Shown here in pieces: positions 44,888-54,117 of a stretch of 64,000 nucleotides of DNA. The translations under genes were made by a program, and so were the position numbers. Within the stretch, counting starts at the first letter, position 1; every line of letters begins with the position of its first letter. Under the pieces are notes generated by a model. That model was not told the DNA's origin, did not search any database, and saw nothing but the letters and a program-made list of their open reading frames with translations. Origin of the DNA: Runella rosea (lineage in GTDB: Bacteria > Bacteroidota > Bacteroidia > Cytophagales > Spirosomataceae); the NCBI RefSeq assembly GCF_003325355.1, contig NZ_CP030850.1, positions 1,116,001 through 1,180,000 of the forward strand, in the 5' to 3' direction.

Positions 44888-46039
44888 TTAGGTAGTTATG
44901 TTCAGTTCGTTGATGACTTCCTGCGCTGTGTGAAAGGCTTCATTGGCCGCAGGCAAACCGCAGTAAAGGGCCGAATGCATGATGATCTCTTTGATTTCAG
45001 CCACCGTCACTCCGTTGTTAAACGCCGCCCGAACGTGCATTTTAAATTCCGTTTTTCGGTTGAGCGCAATCAACATCGCCAAGGTGATAAGACTGCGGTT
45101 GTGCTTCGATAAATCAGGGCGTGTCCAGATTTCGCCCCAAGCGTAGTTGGTAATAAAAGATTGAAAATCAGCATTAAAGGGATTGATATTAGCGTTTGCT
45201 TTGTCAACGTGCGCTTCACCCAACACCGACCGCCGAACGTGCATTCCCTTCTCAAAAGCGGTGTTACCAACTAAAAAATCAATGAGTGTTTGGGCGTACT
45301 CTTGCGGCAATTCGGTACTTGCTAGGTGCCGGGCATTTAGGACTTTCAAAGAGGCATGAGGTATATGTTTTGCCAAAAACTCCGCCTGTTCAACGTTCGT
45401 AACGGGGTCTTCATCCCCCGTAATCACCAGTGTTTCAACAGATAACTTCATCAGCGTTTCTCTGAAATCAGCATCGCGGATGGCACCGCAACAAGCGGCG
45501 TATCCCGCCACGTGACTACGCAAAAACATGGCTTTGGTCTCGGCCACTCGTTGGGGATTTTGCTGCCGAAACGATTCCGTAAACCACCGCTCCATGGTAT
45601 CGTCAACGATGGCCTGCATTCCTTGTTGAGTGATGGTTTCGATGCGAGAGTTCCAGCGTTCATCATTGCCGATTTTAGCACCCGTATTACTCAAAACAAT
45701 CTTTTTGAAACGATTTGGGTAATGAATCCCCAGCCATTGCCCAATCAATCCACCCATAGAAAGACCACAGTAACAGGCAGTTTCGATGCCGAGGCTGTCC
45801 ATCAAATCAATCACATCTTGGCCCAATAAGCCAATGGTGTATGATTCTACCGAAGACGATTCCTCATAGCTACCCCCATGGCCTCGGGTGTCGTACTGCA
45901 ACACCCGAAAATAGGGCAAGACATGCGGAACGAGTTCATCCCACATCATCATTTCTGATCCCAGCGAGTTAGAAAAAATCAACACTGGGCTATTGGGCGT
46001 TCCCTGAAGTTTGTAGTTGGTTTTCATCTTAGCGTCCAA
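44888..46039 (-). CDS. pcaL: Fused 3-oxoadipate enol-lactonase and 4-carboxymuconolactone decarboxylase
   Basis: 383 residues with two domains. Residues 1-255 are an alpha/beta hydrolase with the nucleophile Ser in CGLSMGGLIG (near 93), an Asp in ITGDEDPVT and a His in ARHLAST. Residues about 265-383 are a carboxymuconolactone decarboxylase domain, with RRSVLGEAHVDKA and a HVRAAFNNGVTVAEIKE helix. The fusion, in PcaD-PcaC order, catalyses two consecutive steps from 4-carboxymuconolactone to 3-oxoadipate. It overlaps the end of pcaB by 11 bases and ends two bases from pobA. Confidence 0.92.
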   Translation of the reverse strand: MDAKMKTNYKLQGTPNSPVLIFSNSLGSEMMMWDELVPHVLPYFRVLQYDTRGHGGSYEESSSVESYTIGLLGQDVIDLMDSLGIETACYCGLSMGGLIGQWLGIHYPNRFKKIVLSNTGAKIGNDERWNSRIETITQQGMQAIVDDTMERWFTESFRQQNPQRVAETKAMFLRSHVAGYAACCGAIRDADFRETLMKLSVETLVITGDEDPVTNVEQAEFLAKHIPHASLKVLNARHLASTELPQEYAQTLIDFLVGNTAFEKGMHVRRSVLGEAHVDKANANINPFNADFQSFITNYAWGEIWTRPDLSKHNRSLITLAMLIALNRKTEFKMHVRAAFNNGVTVAEIKEIIMHSALYCGLPAANEAFHTAQEVINELNITT

Positions 46040-47342
46040 ATTTCTTCAATACCTTATCAATCATTTCTAAACTCAACCCCAGCGCGTTTTCTGGTTTAAA
46101 CAGTTCATCCACCGAGGGTACGTCTATTTTCAATTCTAGCAGTACTTCTTTTAAATGTTTTTGCTGCGTAATGGCAGTTTTACAGGCTTTTTCGACCCAT
46201 TCATGGGCCTGATTTTTCCCCATTTTAGGCGCCAATGCCAACGATACACTTTCGGCATAAATCAACCCTTGGGTCAGTTCCAGATTGGCCAACATCCGCT
46301 TTTCATCCACTTCCAATCCTTCCAGCAACTCAATGGCCCGTTCTACAGTGCCCGCCGTCAGGGTCATGATTTGGGTCAACACTTCCCATTCAGAATGCCA
46401 CAGCCCCGCCGAACGCTCGTGCTCCTGCGGCATGGCCGAAAGCACCGTAGCCACCAAGTGCGGCAACCGGGCGGAGTTGGCCAGCATGGCCGCACAAGTA
46501 ACGGGGTTGCGTTTGTGCGGCATGGTACTCGACCCGCCTTTGCCTTCAGCCGCACCTTCATACACCTCTCCCACCTCGGTTTGCATCAGCAGCGACACAT
46601 CTTTGGCGATTTTACCCAACGTGCCCGTCAAAATCCCCAATACACTCGCCCACTCGGCGAAAGTATCGCGGTTTGACTGCCACGAAAACGAGGTTTGTAG
46701 CCCTAAGTTTTGCGCAAAAATTTGCTGTACCTCGCTCGAAATCTGCGCGTTGCCGCTACCTACCGCACCCGCCAACTGAACCACAAAAAGACGTTTTTTG
46801 ACTTCTTCGATGCGCTCCTGCGTTCGGCCAATGCTTTCCAGCCAACCCGCCGTTTTCAGTCCAAACGTAATCGGTCGTGCCTGTTGCAGCAGCGTCCTGC
46901 CAATCATGGGTGTACTTCGGTAGCTGCTTGTTTTTTCCACTAAATGACGGATGAGCAAACTTAATTTTTGTGCTAACCATTGACCAAACTCCTGCATTTG
47001 CAAAACGGCGGCTGTGTCCACAACATCCTGACTAGTAGCACCTAAGTGCACATATTTGGAGGCTTCTACGTCATTATTTTTTACGATGCGGGTCAATTGT
47101 TTCACCAACGGAATCGCGGCATTGCCCCCCAATTTAATTTCAGACTTAAGCCGGGTCATATCAATCAAATCAGACTGACAACACATAGCAATGAGGTCGG
47201 CCACTCCCGCTGGAATCACCCCTGCCACTTCCTGCGCGCGCGCCAATTCGGCCTCAACGCGGAGCATGTGCCCAATGGTATTCCTCTCCGAAAAGAGCTC
47301 ATTGATGTCGTCCGAATAAAACAATTCGCTGTATAAGCCCAT
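46029..47342 (-). CDS. pcaB: 3-carboxy-cis,cis-muconate cycloisomerase
   Basis: 437 residues of the fumarase/aspartase superfamily. The superfamily signature is GKGGSSTMPHKRNP (near residue 265), and the N-terminal ATSQDVVDTA region (near 105) holds a His/Thr pair expected at the active site. It lactonises 3-carboxy-cis,cis-muconate to 4-carboxymuconolactone. Adenylosuccinate lyase is a close homologue, but the location between pcaG and the pcaDC fusion settles the role. Confidence 0.92.
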   Translation of the reverse strand: MGLYSELFYSDDINELFSERNTIGHMLRVEAELARAQEVAGVIPAGVADLIAMCCQSDLIDMTRLKSEIKLGGNAAIPLVKQLTRIVKNNDVEASKYVHLGATSQDVVDTAAVLQMQEFGQWLAQKLSLLIRHLVEKTSSYRSTPMIGRTLLQQARPITFGLKTAGWLESIGRTQERIEEVKKRLFVVQLAGAVGSGNAQISSEVQQIFAQNLGLQTSFSWQSNRDTFAEWASVLGILTGTLGKIAKDVSLLMQTEVGEVYEGAAEGKGGSSTMPHKRNPVTCAAMLANSARLPHLVATVLSAMPQEHERSAGLWHSEWEVLTQIMTLTAGTVERAIELLEGLEVDEKRMLANLELTQGLIYAESVSLALAPKMGKNQAHEWVEKACKTAITQQKHLKEVLLELKIDVPSVDELFKPENALGLSLEMIDKVLKKFGR

Positions 47343-47353
47343 TTTTGGGGTGG

Positions 47354-47872
47354 TTAAATCTCAAAAAATACCGTTTCTTTTTCGCCCTGCATGTAAATAT
47401 TGAATTCATAACCCGCCGCATTTTTGGAAGCGATGAGGGTGTCGCGTCGGTCAACCGGAACGGTGCTTAAAATTTCGTCTTGCGCATTGAGTTCCACCTC
47501 ATCTTCAAAGTAAATACGTGTATAAGAATGAATTAGCTGCCCGCGCATAAACACAATCACGCTTAGATGCGGGGCCTGTCCATCAACCGAAGTGGGTTTA
47601 AATGTATGAAAAATAAACCGATTTTGCGGGTCGGTGCCCGTCCCGAAACGCCCAAAACGTTGGTGCTGCGTATCCCAAATCTCAATCATGGCATCGGGAA
47701 TCACGTCGCCGTTGCCATCAAAAACTTTACCCACCACATTAACGACGTTGGCTTCGTCGAGAGGGTTAGCTAATACATTGTTAGACAAGCTTTTAAAATC
47801 ATATAAATATTGTTCGGGGGTGAGTCCGTACGCAAAATAAGGCCCGACAGTTTGAGAAGGTGTTTGTAACAT
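47354..47872 (-). CDS. pcaG: Protocatechuate 3,4-dioxygenase alpha subunit
   Basis: 172 residues, slightly shorter than pseudomonad PcaG (about 200). It opens with the typical TPSQTVGPYFAYGLTPEQ and contains GKVFDGNGDVIPDAMIEIWDTQ (shown in part: DAMIEIWDTQ) and TFKPT followed by PHLSVIVFMRGQLIHSYTRIYF (shown in part: HLSVIVFMRGQL). The iron ligands are absent, as expected for the alpha chain. With PcaH it cleaves protocatechuate between the two hydroxyls, giving 3-carboxy-cis,cis-muconate. It lies 29 bases downstream of pcaH. Confidence 0.93.
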   Translation of the reverse strand: MLQTPSQTVGPYFAYGLTPEQYLYDFKSLSNNVLANPLDEANVVNVVGKVFDGNGDVIPDAMIEIWDTQHQRFGRFGTGTDPQNRFIFHTFKPTSVDGQAPHLSVIVFMRGQLIHSYTRIYFEDEVELNAQDEILSTVPVDRRDTLIASKNAAGYEFNIYMQGEKETVFFEI

Positions 47873-47901
47873 GGGAATGACAATTGTTGCGTTAAAATTT
47901 A

Positions 47902-48609
47902 TTATACATTTTCAAACGGAGTGGCCTGATGCCCCCTTAAAACAAAGTCAAAACGGTATCCCAACGCAAAATTTGGCTCGGTGATGCTCAAATCAAAGGT
48001 TGAAATCAAAAGCTCACGTCCTTTGGGCGGCACGCCCAGAAAAATGGGGTCGTACTGCAACAGTGGGTCACCGGGAAAGTACATTTGGGTCACCAAACGG
48101 TTGGTGATATTGGCCCCAAACAACGAAAAATGGATGTGATTGGGCCGCCAAGCGTTGGGGTGGTTGCCCCAAGGATACGCTCCAGGCTTGATGGTATAAA
48201 ACCGATAGTTTCCTTCCGCATCCGTCATACAGCGCCCCGCGCCCAAAAAATTAGGGTCGAGCGGGGCATCGTGTTGGTCTACTTTATGGACGTACCGACC
48301 CGCCGCGTTGGCTTGCCAAATCTCAATCAGCGTATTGGGAATCGGGCGCCCGTTTTCATTCATCACTTTGCCATGCACCACGATGCGTTCGCCCATCGGC
48401 TCGCCGTTCTTAATCGAATTCTTGGTCAGGTCATGGTCAAATTTGCCCAAGTTAAAATCCCCGAATACTGGACCTGTCAACTCCGAAAGTGACTGTTTTA
48501 CCACGACCAACGGCTTGCTAGGTGCACGCAGTACGGTCGATTTATAATCGGGAGCAAGCCGAGGCGGCTGGACTTCATAATCGAAAGTATTATAAATGAG
48601 TTGGCTCAT
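47902..48609 (-). CDS. pcaH: Protocatechuate 3,4-dioxygenase beta subunit
   Basis: 235 residues, the usual length. The non-haem Fe(III) ligand set (two Tyr, two His) is visible as a Tyr in PGAYPWGNHPNAWRPNHIHF plus both His in NHIHF near residue 155, and a second Tyr in AAGRYVHK near 110. GKVMNENGRPIPNTLIEIWQ (in part: PNTLIEIWQANAAGRYVH) is the substrate region. First gene of the pca operon; a promoter element lies 43 bases upstream. Confidence 0.94.
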   Translation of the reverse strand: MSQLIYNTFDYEVQPPRLAPDYKSTVLRAPSKPLVVVKQSLSELTGPVFGDFNLGKFDHDLTKNSIKNGEPMGERIVVHGKVMNENGRPIPNTLIEIWQANAAGRYVHKVDQHDAPLDPNFLGAGRCMTDAEGNYRFYTIKPGAYPWGNHPNAWRPNHIHFSLFGANITNRLVTQMYFPGDPLLQYDPIFLGVPPKGRELLISTFDLSITEPNFALGYRFDFVLRGHQATPFENV

Positions 48610-48651
48610 TGCGGTACAATTTTGGAGAGGTAGTTTCTTTTTTCAGTCCAA

Positions 48652-48659
48652 CAAAGGTA
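48652..48659 (-). promoter_or_regulatory. Bacteroidota -7 element for the pca operon
   Basis: TACCTTTG on the minus strand, exact TAnnTTTG match, 43 bases upstream of pcaH. No -33 element is evident, which fits an activator-dependent promoter. The 100 bases beyond are very AT-rich and carry ACAAAC-type repeats at 48711, 48724 and 48741 that could be AraC sites, a weak suggestion. Confidence 0.55.
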
Positions 48660-48809
48660 TGGGTCATGTTAAATAAATTCTTGGATTAATTAAAATATTG
48701 CTTGTATAAAACAAACATTTATTACAAACTTTAATGTTAAACAAAATAGAAAATTTTTACTATAAATACCTTTATTACAATAGTTTAACACCATAAAAGT
48801 GCACAATCA

Positions 48810-49739
48810 ATGTATTATCTAAGAAAATACCCTATATTTATTCTTGCATTTTCAGAACATACTATGAACCCAAAAGGACTTGTCAATTTCAAAGGATTAT
48901 ATGGCGACAACCGCTCACCGCTGGTGCCCAATTTCATCCACCATGAATTATTGGAAACCAGGAGTAAAATCTATGATTGGGAAATTCACGAGCACCTGCA
49001 TACCGATTTGTATCAGGTATTTATCATTCAGTCGGGAAGCGGGGTGCTTAGGTCTGAAAACAAAGAATTTGCGATTGAAAGCCCTTGTCTGATTACCATT
49101 CCCGCCAATACGCTGCACGGGTTTATGTTTCAGCCAGAAATCGTGGGCGAAGTCATTACGTTTTCGGAGTCATTTTTGGAGAGTCTTTTCAAAAACTCCC
49201 CCAAAATCGGCCTCGAAATCAGCCGCTTAAAACAGCTATCCTTTTCCGACGACGATTCGGCATTTAACCGAATTTTATTCCTCAAAACGGAGATTATGAA
49301 GGAATTGCTCGAAGAAAACCCCGAAAAACAGGCGGTTTTGCAGTCCCTTTTTCAATTATTGTTCCTGACGATTTACCGACAGGCCCTCACCCAAAGCAGC
49401 CCCGTAACCACTTCTGACAATCGAACGTTGCAGTATTTTCAGGGGTTTCAGAAGAGCATCAAACAGTCGTTGCAAGAGTCAAAATCCATCAATCAGTACG
49501 CCCAAGAGTTGAACATTACCCCCGTTCACCTCAATCGTATTTGCCAAAATTTGGTCCAAAAATCCGCCCTGCAAGTCGTACACGATTACCTCATCAACGA
49601 AGCGAAAAAATATCTTCTCAACACAAACTACTCAATATCAGAGGTTTCTTACTTTCTAAATTTCAAAGACCCCGCCTATTTCACGCGTTTGTTTAAAAAA
49701 TACACGGGGGTGGCTCCGAGCGAGTTTAGGAAGAACTAA
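48810..49739 (+). CDS. AraC-family transcriptional regulator
   Basis: 309 residues from the first ATG; a second in-frame ATG at 48864 (291 residues) gives a start closer to the family norm, and I cannot decide between them. An N-terminal cupin-like ligand domain has HEHLHTDLYQVFII (near residue 55) and IPANTLHGF. The C-terminal pair of helix-turn-helix motifs (about 215-309) has LNITPVHLNRICQ and VSYFLNFKDPAYFTRLFKKYTGVAPSEFRK (in part: YFTRLFKKYTGVAPSEF). It is divergent from pcaH, so it is the likely activator of the pca-pobA operon in response to 4-hydroxybenzoate or protocatechuate, like PobR/PcaQ-type regulators. Confidence 0.88.
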   Translation: MYYLRKYPIFILAFSEHTMNPKGLVNFKGLYGDNRSPLVPNFIHHELLETRSKIYDWEIHEHLHTDLYQVFIIQSGSGVLRSENKEFAIESPCLITIPANTLHGFMFQPEIVGEVITFSESFLESLFKNSPKIGLEISRLKQLSFSDDDSAFNRILFLKTEIMKELLEENPEKQAVLQSLFQLLFLTIYRQALTQSSPVTTSDNRTLQYFQGFQKSIKQSLQESKSINQYAQELNITPVHLNRICQNLVQKSALQVVHDYLINEAKKYLLNTNYSISEVSYFLNFKDPAYFTRLFKKYTGVAPSEFRKN

Positions 49740-49772
49740 CTGGATTTTATCCTACTTAATTAGGGTGTGAGT

Positions 49773-50972
49773 TTATGTCAACAATTGATTCAGGTTCACA
49801 TTCAAATCGCTGATTTGGGCTTCGGTTGGACTCAGTTGGGCTGCCAATAATTTACGCGCATTGAGGTGGTCGGCAGGACGATTGAGCGAATCAACGGCAA
49901 TCAACCGATTTTTTTGGAAATAATAGACCGAAAACTTGTCGGTGTCAATGTCGCCTCTCAGCACATAGCGGTCAAAACCTGCCGAAATTCCCGCCATCTG
50001 GAGTTTCAAATGGTATTGATTGGTCCAAAACCAAGGCACTGCGTGGTAAGGCTGGGCTTTCCCCAATACGTGATTTACGGCCGTTTTGGCTTGGTCAACG
50101 GCATTCTGAACCGATTCCAAACGCAGTCTTTTTTGGGCAAAAGCGTTGTAATGATTGGCACAATCGCCGATGGCGTAAATGTTGGCGACCGAAGTTTGTT
50201 GGTACTCGTTTACCAAAATACCATTTTCGCAGGCAATTCCCGCCTCTACCGCCAACGACGTTTCGGGAATGACCCCAATGCCCGCCAGTATCAAATCGGC
50301 TTCGATTTTCTTGCCATCACTTATTATAATATACTGACCATCAATTGCTTTTGTCAAAGTATTGAGGTACACTTGAACCCCGTTTTTCTCGTGCGTTTTT
50401 TGGAAAACATCCGAGATAACCGCCGGTAGCACCCGTTCCATCAAACGCGACTGCGCCTCAATAACACTCACTTCTTTGCCTTTTTCCTTCGCCAACGCGG
50501 CCAATTCAAGGCCAATAAACCCACCACCAATGATGGCTACTTTATGAGCTGTTTCGAGTCGGTGCGCAATGGCTTTGGCATCGGCTAAAGTGCGCAGGTA
50601 AAGCACGTCGGCGGCGCCTTCCATCGTCAATTTTCGGTTGGCAGCTCCCGTCGCTAAAATCAAATGCGTGTAGTCGATGGTCTCGCCTTCTTGCGTTATC
50701 ACCAACTGCCCCACCGTATCGAGTTGAGCGATATTGACCCCTAACCGAAGGTCAATCTGGTGGTTTTGAAAAAAATGCGGGGAACGAAACAAAATGGCTT
50801 CCTCCGACTGCTTTCCCTGCAAATAACCTTTGGAGAGTGGCGGTTTTTGGTAGGGCTGGTCATTTTCTTCCGAAATCAACACAATTTCGCCCTCAAACCC
50901 TTCTTCGCGCAACGACGCAGCCGCCTGCAAACCCCCGTGCCCAGCGCCGATGATGACAACTTTTGCACTCAT
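49773..50972 (-). CDS. NAD(P)H-ferredoxin reductase of a P450 electron-transfer chain (CreF-like)
   Basis: 399 residues. FAD site GAGHGGLQAA (near residue 7), NAD(P) site GGGFIGLELA (near 150) and the second FAD site YAIGDCA (near 270) match putidaredoxin/rhodocoxin/terpredoxin reductases. It passes electrons from NAD(P)H to the [2Fe-2S] ferredoxin whose gene overlaps its start by four bases. By content, both serve the cytochrome P450 eight genes upstream in the same direction. It is the last gene of the block. Confidence 0.9.
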   Translation of the reverse strand: MSAKVVIIGAGHGGLQAAASLREEGFEGEIVLISEENDQPYQKPPLSKGYLQGKQSEEAILFRSPHFFQNHQIDLRLGVNIAQLDTVGQLVITQEGETIDYTHLILATGAANRKLTMEGAADVLYLRTLADAKAIAHRLETAHKVAIIGGGFIGLELAALAKEKGKEVSVIEAQSRLMERVLPAVISDVFQKTHEKNGVQVYLNTLTKAIDGQYIIISDGKKIEADLILAGIGVIPETSLAVEAGIACENGILVNEYQQTSVANIYAIGDCANHYNAFAQKRLRLESVQNAVDQAKTAVNHVLGKAQPYHAVPWFWTNQYHLKLQMAGISAGFDRYVLRGDIDTDKFSVYYFQKNRLIAVDSLNRPADHLNARKLLAAQLSPTEAQISDLNVNLNQLLT

Positions 50973-51289
50973 TGTTTCTCAGGGATACGGACAATGACCC
51001 CGTCCAATTTGTTGGAAATACGTACTTGGCACCCCAAGCGGCTGTTTGACATGCGCTCGGCGGTCGCACCTTCGAGCATTTCGTTTTCTTCTTCTTCCAT
51101 TTCGGGCAAAAGACCCATAAATTGTTCATCCACGTAAATATGGCAGGTGGCGCACATGCATGAGCCGCCGCATTCGGCCACAATTCCTTTGATGTCGTTC
51201 TGAACGGCTCCTTCCATCAAGGTAGCCCCCAACGGCAAATCCACTTGGTGTTCTGTGCCGTTGTTTTCGATATAAATTACTTTTGGCAT
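50969..51289 (-). CDS. [2Fe-2S] ferredoxin, adrenodoxin/putidaredoxin type (CreE-like)
   Basis: 106 residues. The cluster ligands are C40, C46 and C49 in CGGSCMCATCHIYV and a fourth Cys near 87 in SRLGCQV, the adrenodoxin-type spacing. C44 is an extra cysteine between ligands. Such ferredoxins deliver single electrons to class I P450s. It overlaps the reductase gene by four bases and lies 63 bases downstream of the SDR gene. Confidence 0.92.
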   Translation of the reverse strand: MPKVIYIENNGTEHQVDLPLGATLMEGAVQNDIKGIVAECGGSCMCATCHIYVDEQFMGLLPEMEEEENEMLEGATAERMSNSRLGCQVRISNKLDGVIVRIPEKQ

Positions 51290-51352
51290 TGTATTACAAA
51301 TAGTTACGATAAATAAATTTCTTAAAAGAATATTTTATTGACGGTGCGTTTG

Positions 51353-52093
51353 CTAAATAAACTGCTTACCACCATCTACCACGATGGTTTGGCCCGTCAC
51401 GAAGTCGGCGGCAGAGGAAGCCAAATAGAGGGCCGTGCCCACAATGTCTTCCATCGTTGACGGGCGTTTGATGGCTCCTCGGTCTACGCCGTAGTTGGCG
51501 GCATTTTCCATCAGGCCCAAGCTAGCTTCCGTGAGCGTAAAGCCCGGCGCGATGGCGTTGACGTTGATGTTAAAATCACCTAATTCTTTGGCCATCGAAC
51601 GCGTCAGCCCAATAACGCCCCCTTTTGAGGCCACATAGTGCGACCAATTAGGCGACCCACTCATGACGGTTGCGGAAGAAATGTTGATGATTTTTCCGTA
51701 TTTGTTGGCACGCATCGACCGACAAACGGCTTTTGACACCAGCCAGACTCCTTTCAAATTGACGTCAAGCACCAAGTCCCATTCGGCTTCTGTGAGTTCA
51801 TAAAAAGGCTTACGTTGAATGGTGGCATAGATGGCGGCGTTGTTGACCAAAATGTCAATTTTGCCGAAAGCGACCAGTACTTCATTCGCCATTTTTTCCA
51901 CGGATTGCTCGTTGGTCACGTCCACTTCAAGGGCCATTCCGTCCAGCATTTGTGCCGTTTCCTGCGCTCCTGCGTAGTTTTTATCGCAAACAACGACCTT
52001 GGCTCCCTGGACGGCAAAGGCCTGCGCAAAGGCTCGACCAAGTCCACCCGCCGCGCCCGTAATCACAACAATTTTATCTTTGAGCTCAAACAT
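51353..52093 (-). CDS. Short-chain dehydrogenase, probable 4-hydroxybenzyl alcohol dehydrogenase (CreG role)
   Basis: 246 residues of the classical SDR family: TGAAGGLGRAFAQ at the cofactor site (near residue 13), NNAA near 88, the catalytic Ser in ISSATVMSG and YVASK near 153. General homologues include 3-oxoacyl-ACP reductase (FabG). In this operon the missing enzyme is the one that oxidises 4-hydroxybenzyl alcohol to the aldehyde, so that role is inferred from context. It overlaps the upstream HD-domain gene by eight bases. Confidence 0.75.
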   Translation of the reverse strand: MFELKDKIVVITGAAGGLGRAFAQAFAVQGAKVVVCDKNYAGAQETAQMLDGMALEVDVTNEQSVEKMANEVLVAFGKIDILVNNAAIYATIQRKPFYELTEAEWDLVLDVNLKGVWLVSKAVCRSMRANKYGKIINISSATVMSGSPNWSHYVASKGGVIGLTRSMAKELGDFNINVNAIAPGFTLTEASLGLMENAANYGVDRGAIKRPSTMEDIVGTALYLASSAADFVTGQTIVVDGGKQFI

Positions 52094-52685
52094 GGGCTAC
52101 GTATTTTTTTAAGTTCAAGTCCAATTTTGCCAACTCCAACAGCAGACCAGAAAGCCTTTTTCCTTCGTCGGTCAGGAACGTTGGCCAAACGAAATTTTCC
52201 AAAATCTCCAGTACTTCGGCCTGTCCAATGCCAAACCACTCGCCAATGATGCGGTTGCCATGCGGCGTATACCGCCAGAGCTTATCGGCATCTTTGTGAA
52301 CCGCATCGTTGACCGAGCGCGCCTGTTTGGTGGTATCGTGCCCGTCAATGAGCGCGATGATTTCGTTTATTTGTTGTTGATGAAACCCTAAAACGGGCAG
52401 TTCTTTTTGTGCAATTGCGACACTTTCCAACTCATGTTGACGCGTCAATTCGGGATATTTATTGTTGGGCCCAAAGGCGTGTAAAATCTTATCTTGAGGT
52501 ATTTTAGACCAGCCCGTATCGTGAAAAAGAATGGCTGGCAACACCACATCAGGGTTGGCGTCTGGGTATTTTTCCAGCAATTGGGTCACCAACAAGTACG
52601 CAAACAGCGTATGTTCGTCGTTGTTACGGACGTTCAGATGGATTTTGGCTACTTCCCAAAGCGGGATGTCTTGAGGGCGCAACAT
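52086..52685 (-). CDS. HD-domain phosphohydrolase candidate 1
   Basis: 199 residues. The metal-binding HD pair is in LFHDTGWSKIP (near residue 49), preceded by conserved His in the helix HTLFAYLL. A second His-Asp is in LIDGHDT (near 120), then ARSVNDAVHKDADKLWRY. HD proteins with this shape hydrolyse phosphate esters with two divalent metals. In the cre-type pathway an enzyme must remove phosphate from 4-hydroxybenzyl phosphate; this or its paralogue 1.4 kb upstream is the candidate. Overlaps the SDR gene by eight bases and abuts the aldehyde dehydrogenase. Confidence 0.7.
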   Translation of the reverse strand: MLRPQDIPLWEVAKIHLNVRNNDEHTLFAYLLVTQLLEKYPDANPDVVLPAILFHDTGWSKIPQDKILHAFGPNNKYPELTRQHELESVAIAQKELPVLGFHQQQINEIIALIDGHDTTKQARSVNDAVHKDADKLWRYTPHGNRIIGEWFGIGQAEVLEILENFVWPTFLTDEGKRLSGLLLELAKLDLNLKKYVAHV

Positions 52686-54113
52686 CTAGTAATTCAGGTA
52701 AATGGTTTTTAATTCGGTATACGCCTCGATGCCGTAGTGCCCTTTTTCACGCCCGATTCCGCTTTGTTTTACTCCACCAAACGGCACATCGTGGTACGAA
52801 CGGTGAATGTTATTGATCCAAACCGAGCCTGCTTCTAGCGACTCCGCCATGCGCAGTCCTGTGCCGAGTTGTTCCGAAAAAACATAAGCTGCCAATCCAA
52901 AATCCGAATCGTTGGCCCATGCTACGGCCTGTTCGTTGGTTTGAAAAGGCATCACACCTACCACGGGCCCAAAGGTTTCTTGGGTCATGATCTGCATAGA
53001 GTGGTTGGTATCGGCCAAAATCGTGGGTGGAAAAAACCAGCCTTTGTCATACAGTTCACCCTTCATTCGGTGGCCGCCTGTTTTCAAAAGTGCTCCTTTA
53101 TGCAAGGCGTCCTGCACCTGATTTTCGCTGTTTTGGTAGATTTTTTGGTTTACCATCGGCCCCATGTCGCAGCCCGAAAACGGATGCCCCACGGTTAGTT
53201 TTTCGGTCAACGCTACCATTTGACCCAGAAAATCGGCATAAATGGACTCATGCACGTACAGACGATTGACGCGGTAGCAAAACTGACCGCTGTTGGCAAA
53301 AGCGTGGCGCACAATGGCGGGGACAGCCACCGCCAAATTTGCATCGGCACACACAATGGCGGGCGACTGGCCACCCAATTCAAGCGTGACACGTTTATTA
53401 TGCGCCGCCGCCAACGCCCCGATGCGCAACCCCGTGTCCGTACCGCCCGTAAAGGCGATTTTGGCCGTTATTGAGTGCTCAATGAGCGCATTTCCGATGT
53501 CATAGCCATAGCCCGTGATAACATTAAAAACACCTTCGGGATAGCCTGCTTCGGTAAAAATCTCGGCCAATTTCAGCGTCGAAAGCGGCGTATCTTCTGA
53601 CGGCTTTGACACCACAGTACAGCCCGCCATCAGCGCCGCGCCCAATTTCATGGTCAGCAGCGTAATCGGATAATTGAACGGCGTAATGGCCACCACCACG
53701 CCAACGGGCTCGCGCACAATCAGCGCTTTTTCGCCTTCGAGGTTATGCAATGGCACTTCTCCTTTCAAACGAAGGCCTTCTTCGGAGTAAAAATCAAACA
53801 AGTCGGCACTGCGGCTAATTTCGGTCAGGCAGCCCGCCAGCGGCCTGCCGAGTTCGTTGGCAATGGTTCGGGCGAGTTCATCGGCGTGTTTGCGCATCAA
53901 TTGCGCGGCTTGGTGCTGCAACTTGGCCCGGTGAGCAACGGGCGTCTTTTTCCAAGATTTAAACGCCATTTTTGCCGATTCCAGCGCCGCATTGACATCT
54001 TCAGGATTGCTGCACGCAAACCTTTCGATAACAGCGCCCGTGCTGGGGTTGAGCACATCGGCGTATTGGGCCGAATGCGGTTTTACCCATTTCCCGTTTA
54101 TATAATTTTCCAT
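52686..54113 (-). CDS. Aldehyde dehydrogenase, probable 4-hydroxybenzaldehyde dehydrogenase (CreC role)
   Basis: 475 residues of the NAD(P)-dependent aldehyde dehydrogenase superfamily. The general base Glu is in TLELGGQSPA (near residue 250) and the nucleophile Cys in NSGQFCYR (near 284). Cofactor residues appear as ITPFNYP and SKPSEDTP. It has the size and motifs of vanillin/benzaldehyde dehydrogenases. Oxidation of 4-hydroxybenzaldehyde to 4-hydroxybenzoate, the substrate of PobA, is inferred from its place between two HD-domain genes in the catabolic block. It ends at the base next to HD gene 1. Confidence 0.82.
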   Translation of the reverse strand: MENYINGKWVKPHSAQYADVLNPSTGAVIERFACSNPEDVNAALESAKMAFKSWKKTPVAHRAKLQHQAAQLMRKHADELARTIANELGRPLAGCLTEISRSADLFDFYSEEGLRLKGEVPLHNLEGEKALIVREPVGVVVAITPFNYPITLLTMKLGAALMAGCTVVSKPSEDTPLSTLKLAEIFTEAGYPEGVFNVITGYGYDIGNALIEHSITAKIAFTGGTDTGLRIGALAAAHNKRVTLELGGQSPAIVCADANLAVAVPAIVRHAFANSGQFCYRVNRLYVHESIYADFLGQMVALTEKLTVGHPFSGCDMGPMVNQKIYQNSENQVQDALHKGALLKTGGHRMKGELYDKGWFFPPTILADTNHSMQIMTQETFGPVVGVMPFQTNEQAVAWANDSDFGLAAYVFSEQLGTGLRMAESLEAGSVWINNIHRSYHDVPFGGVKQSGIGREKGHYGIEAYTELKTIYLNY

Positions 54114-54117
54114 TCGT

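Noticed and set aside
48711..48750. AraC operator half-sites (ACAAAC repeats) at the pca promoter
   Set aside because: The repeats are short, unevenly spaced (13 and 17 bases) and lie in very AT-rich DNA, so they could occur by chance.
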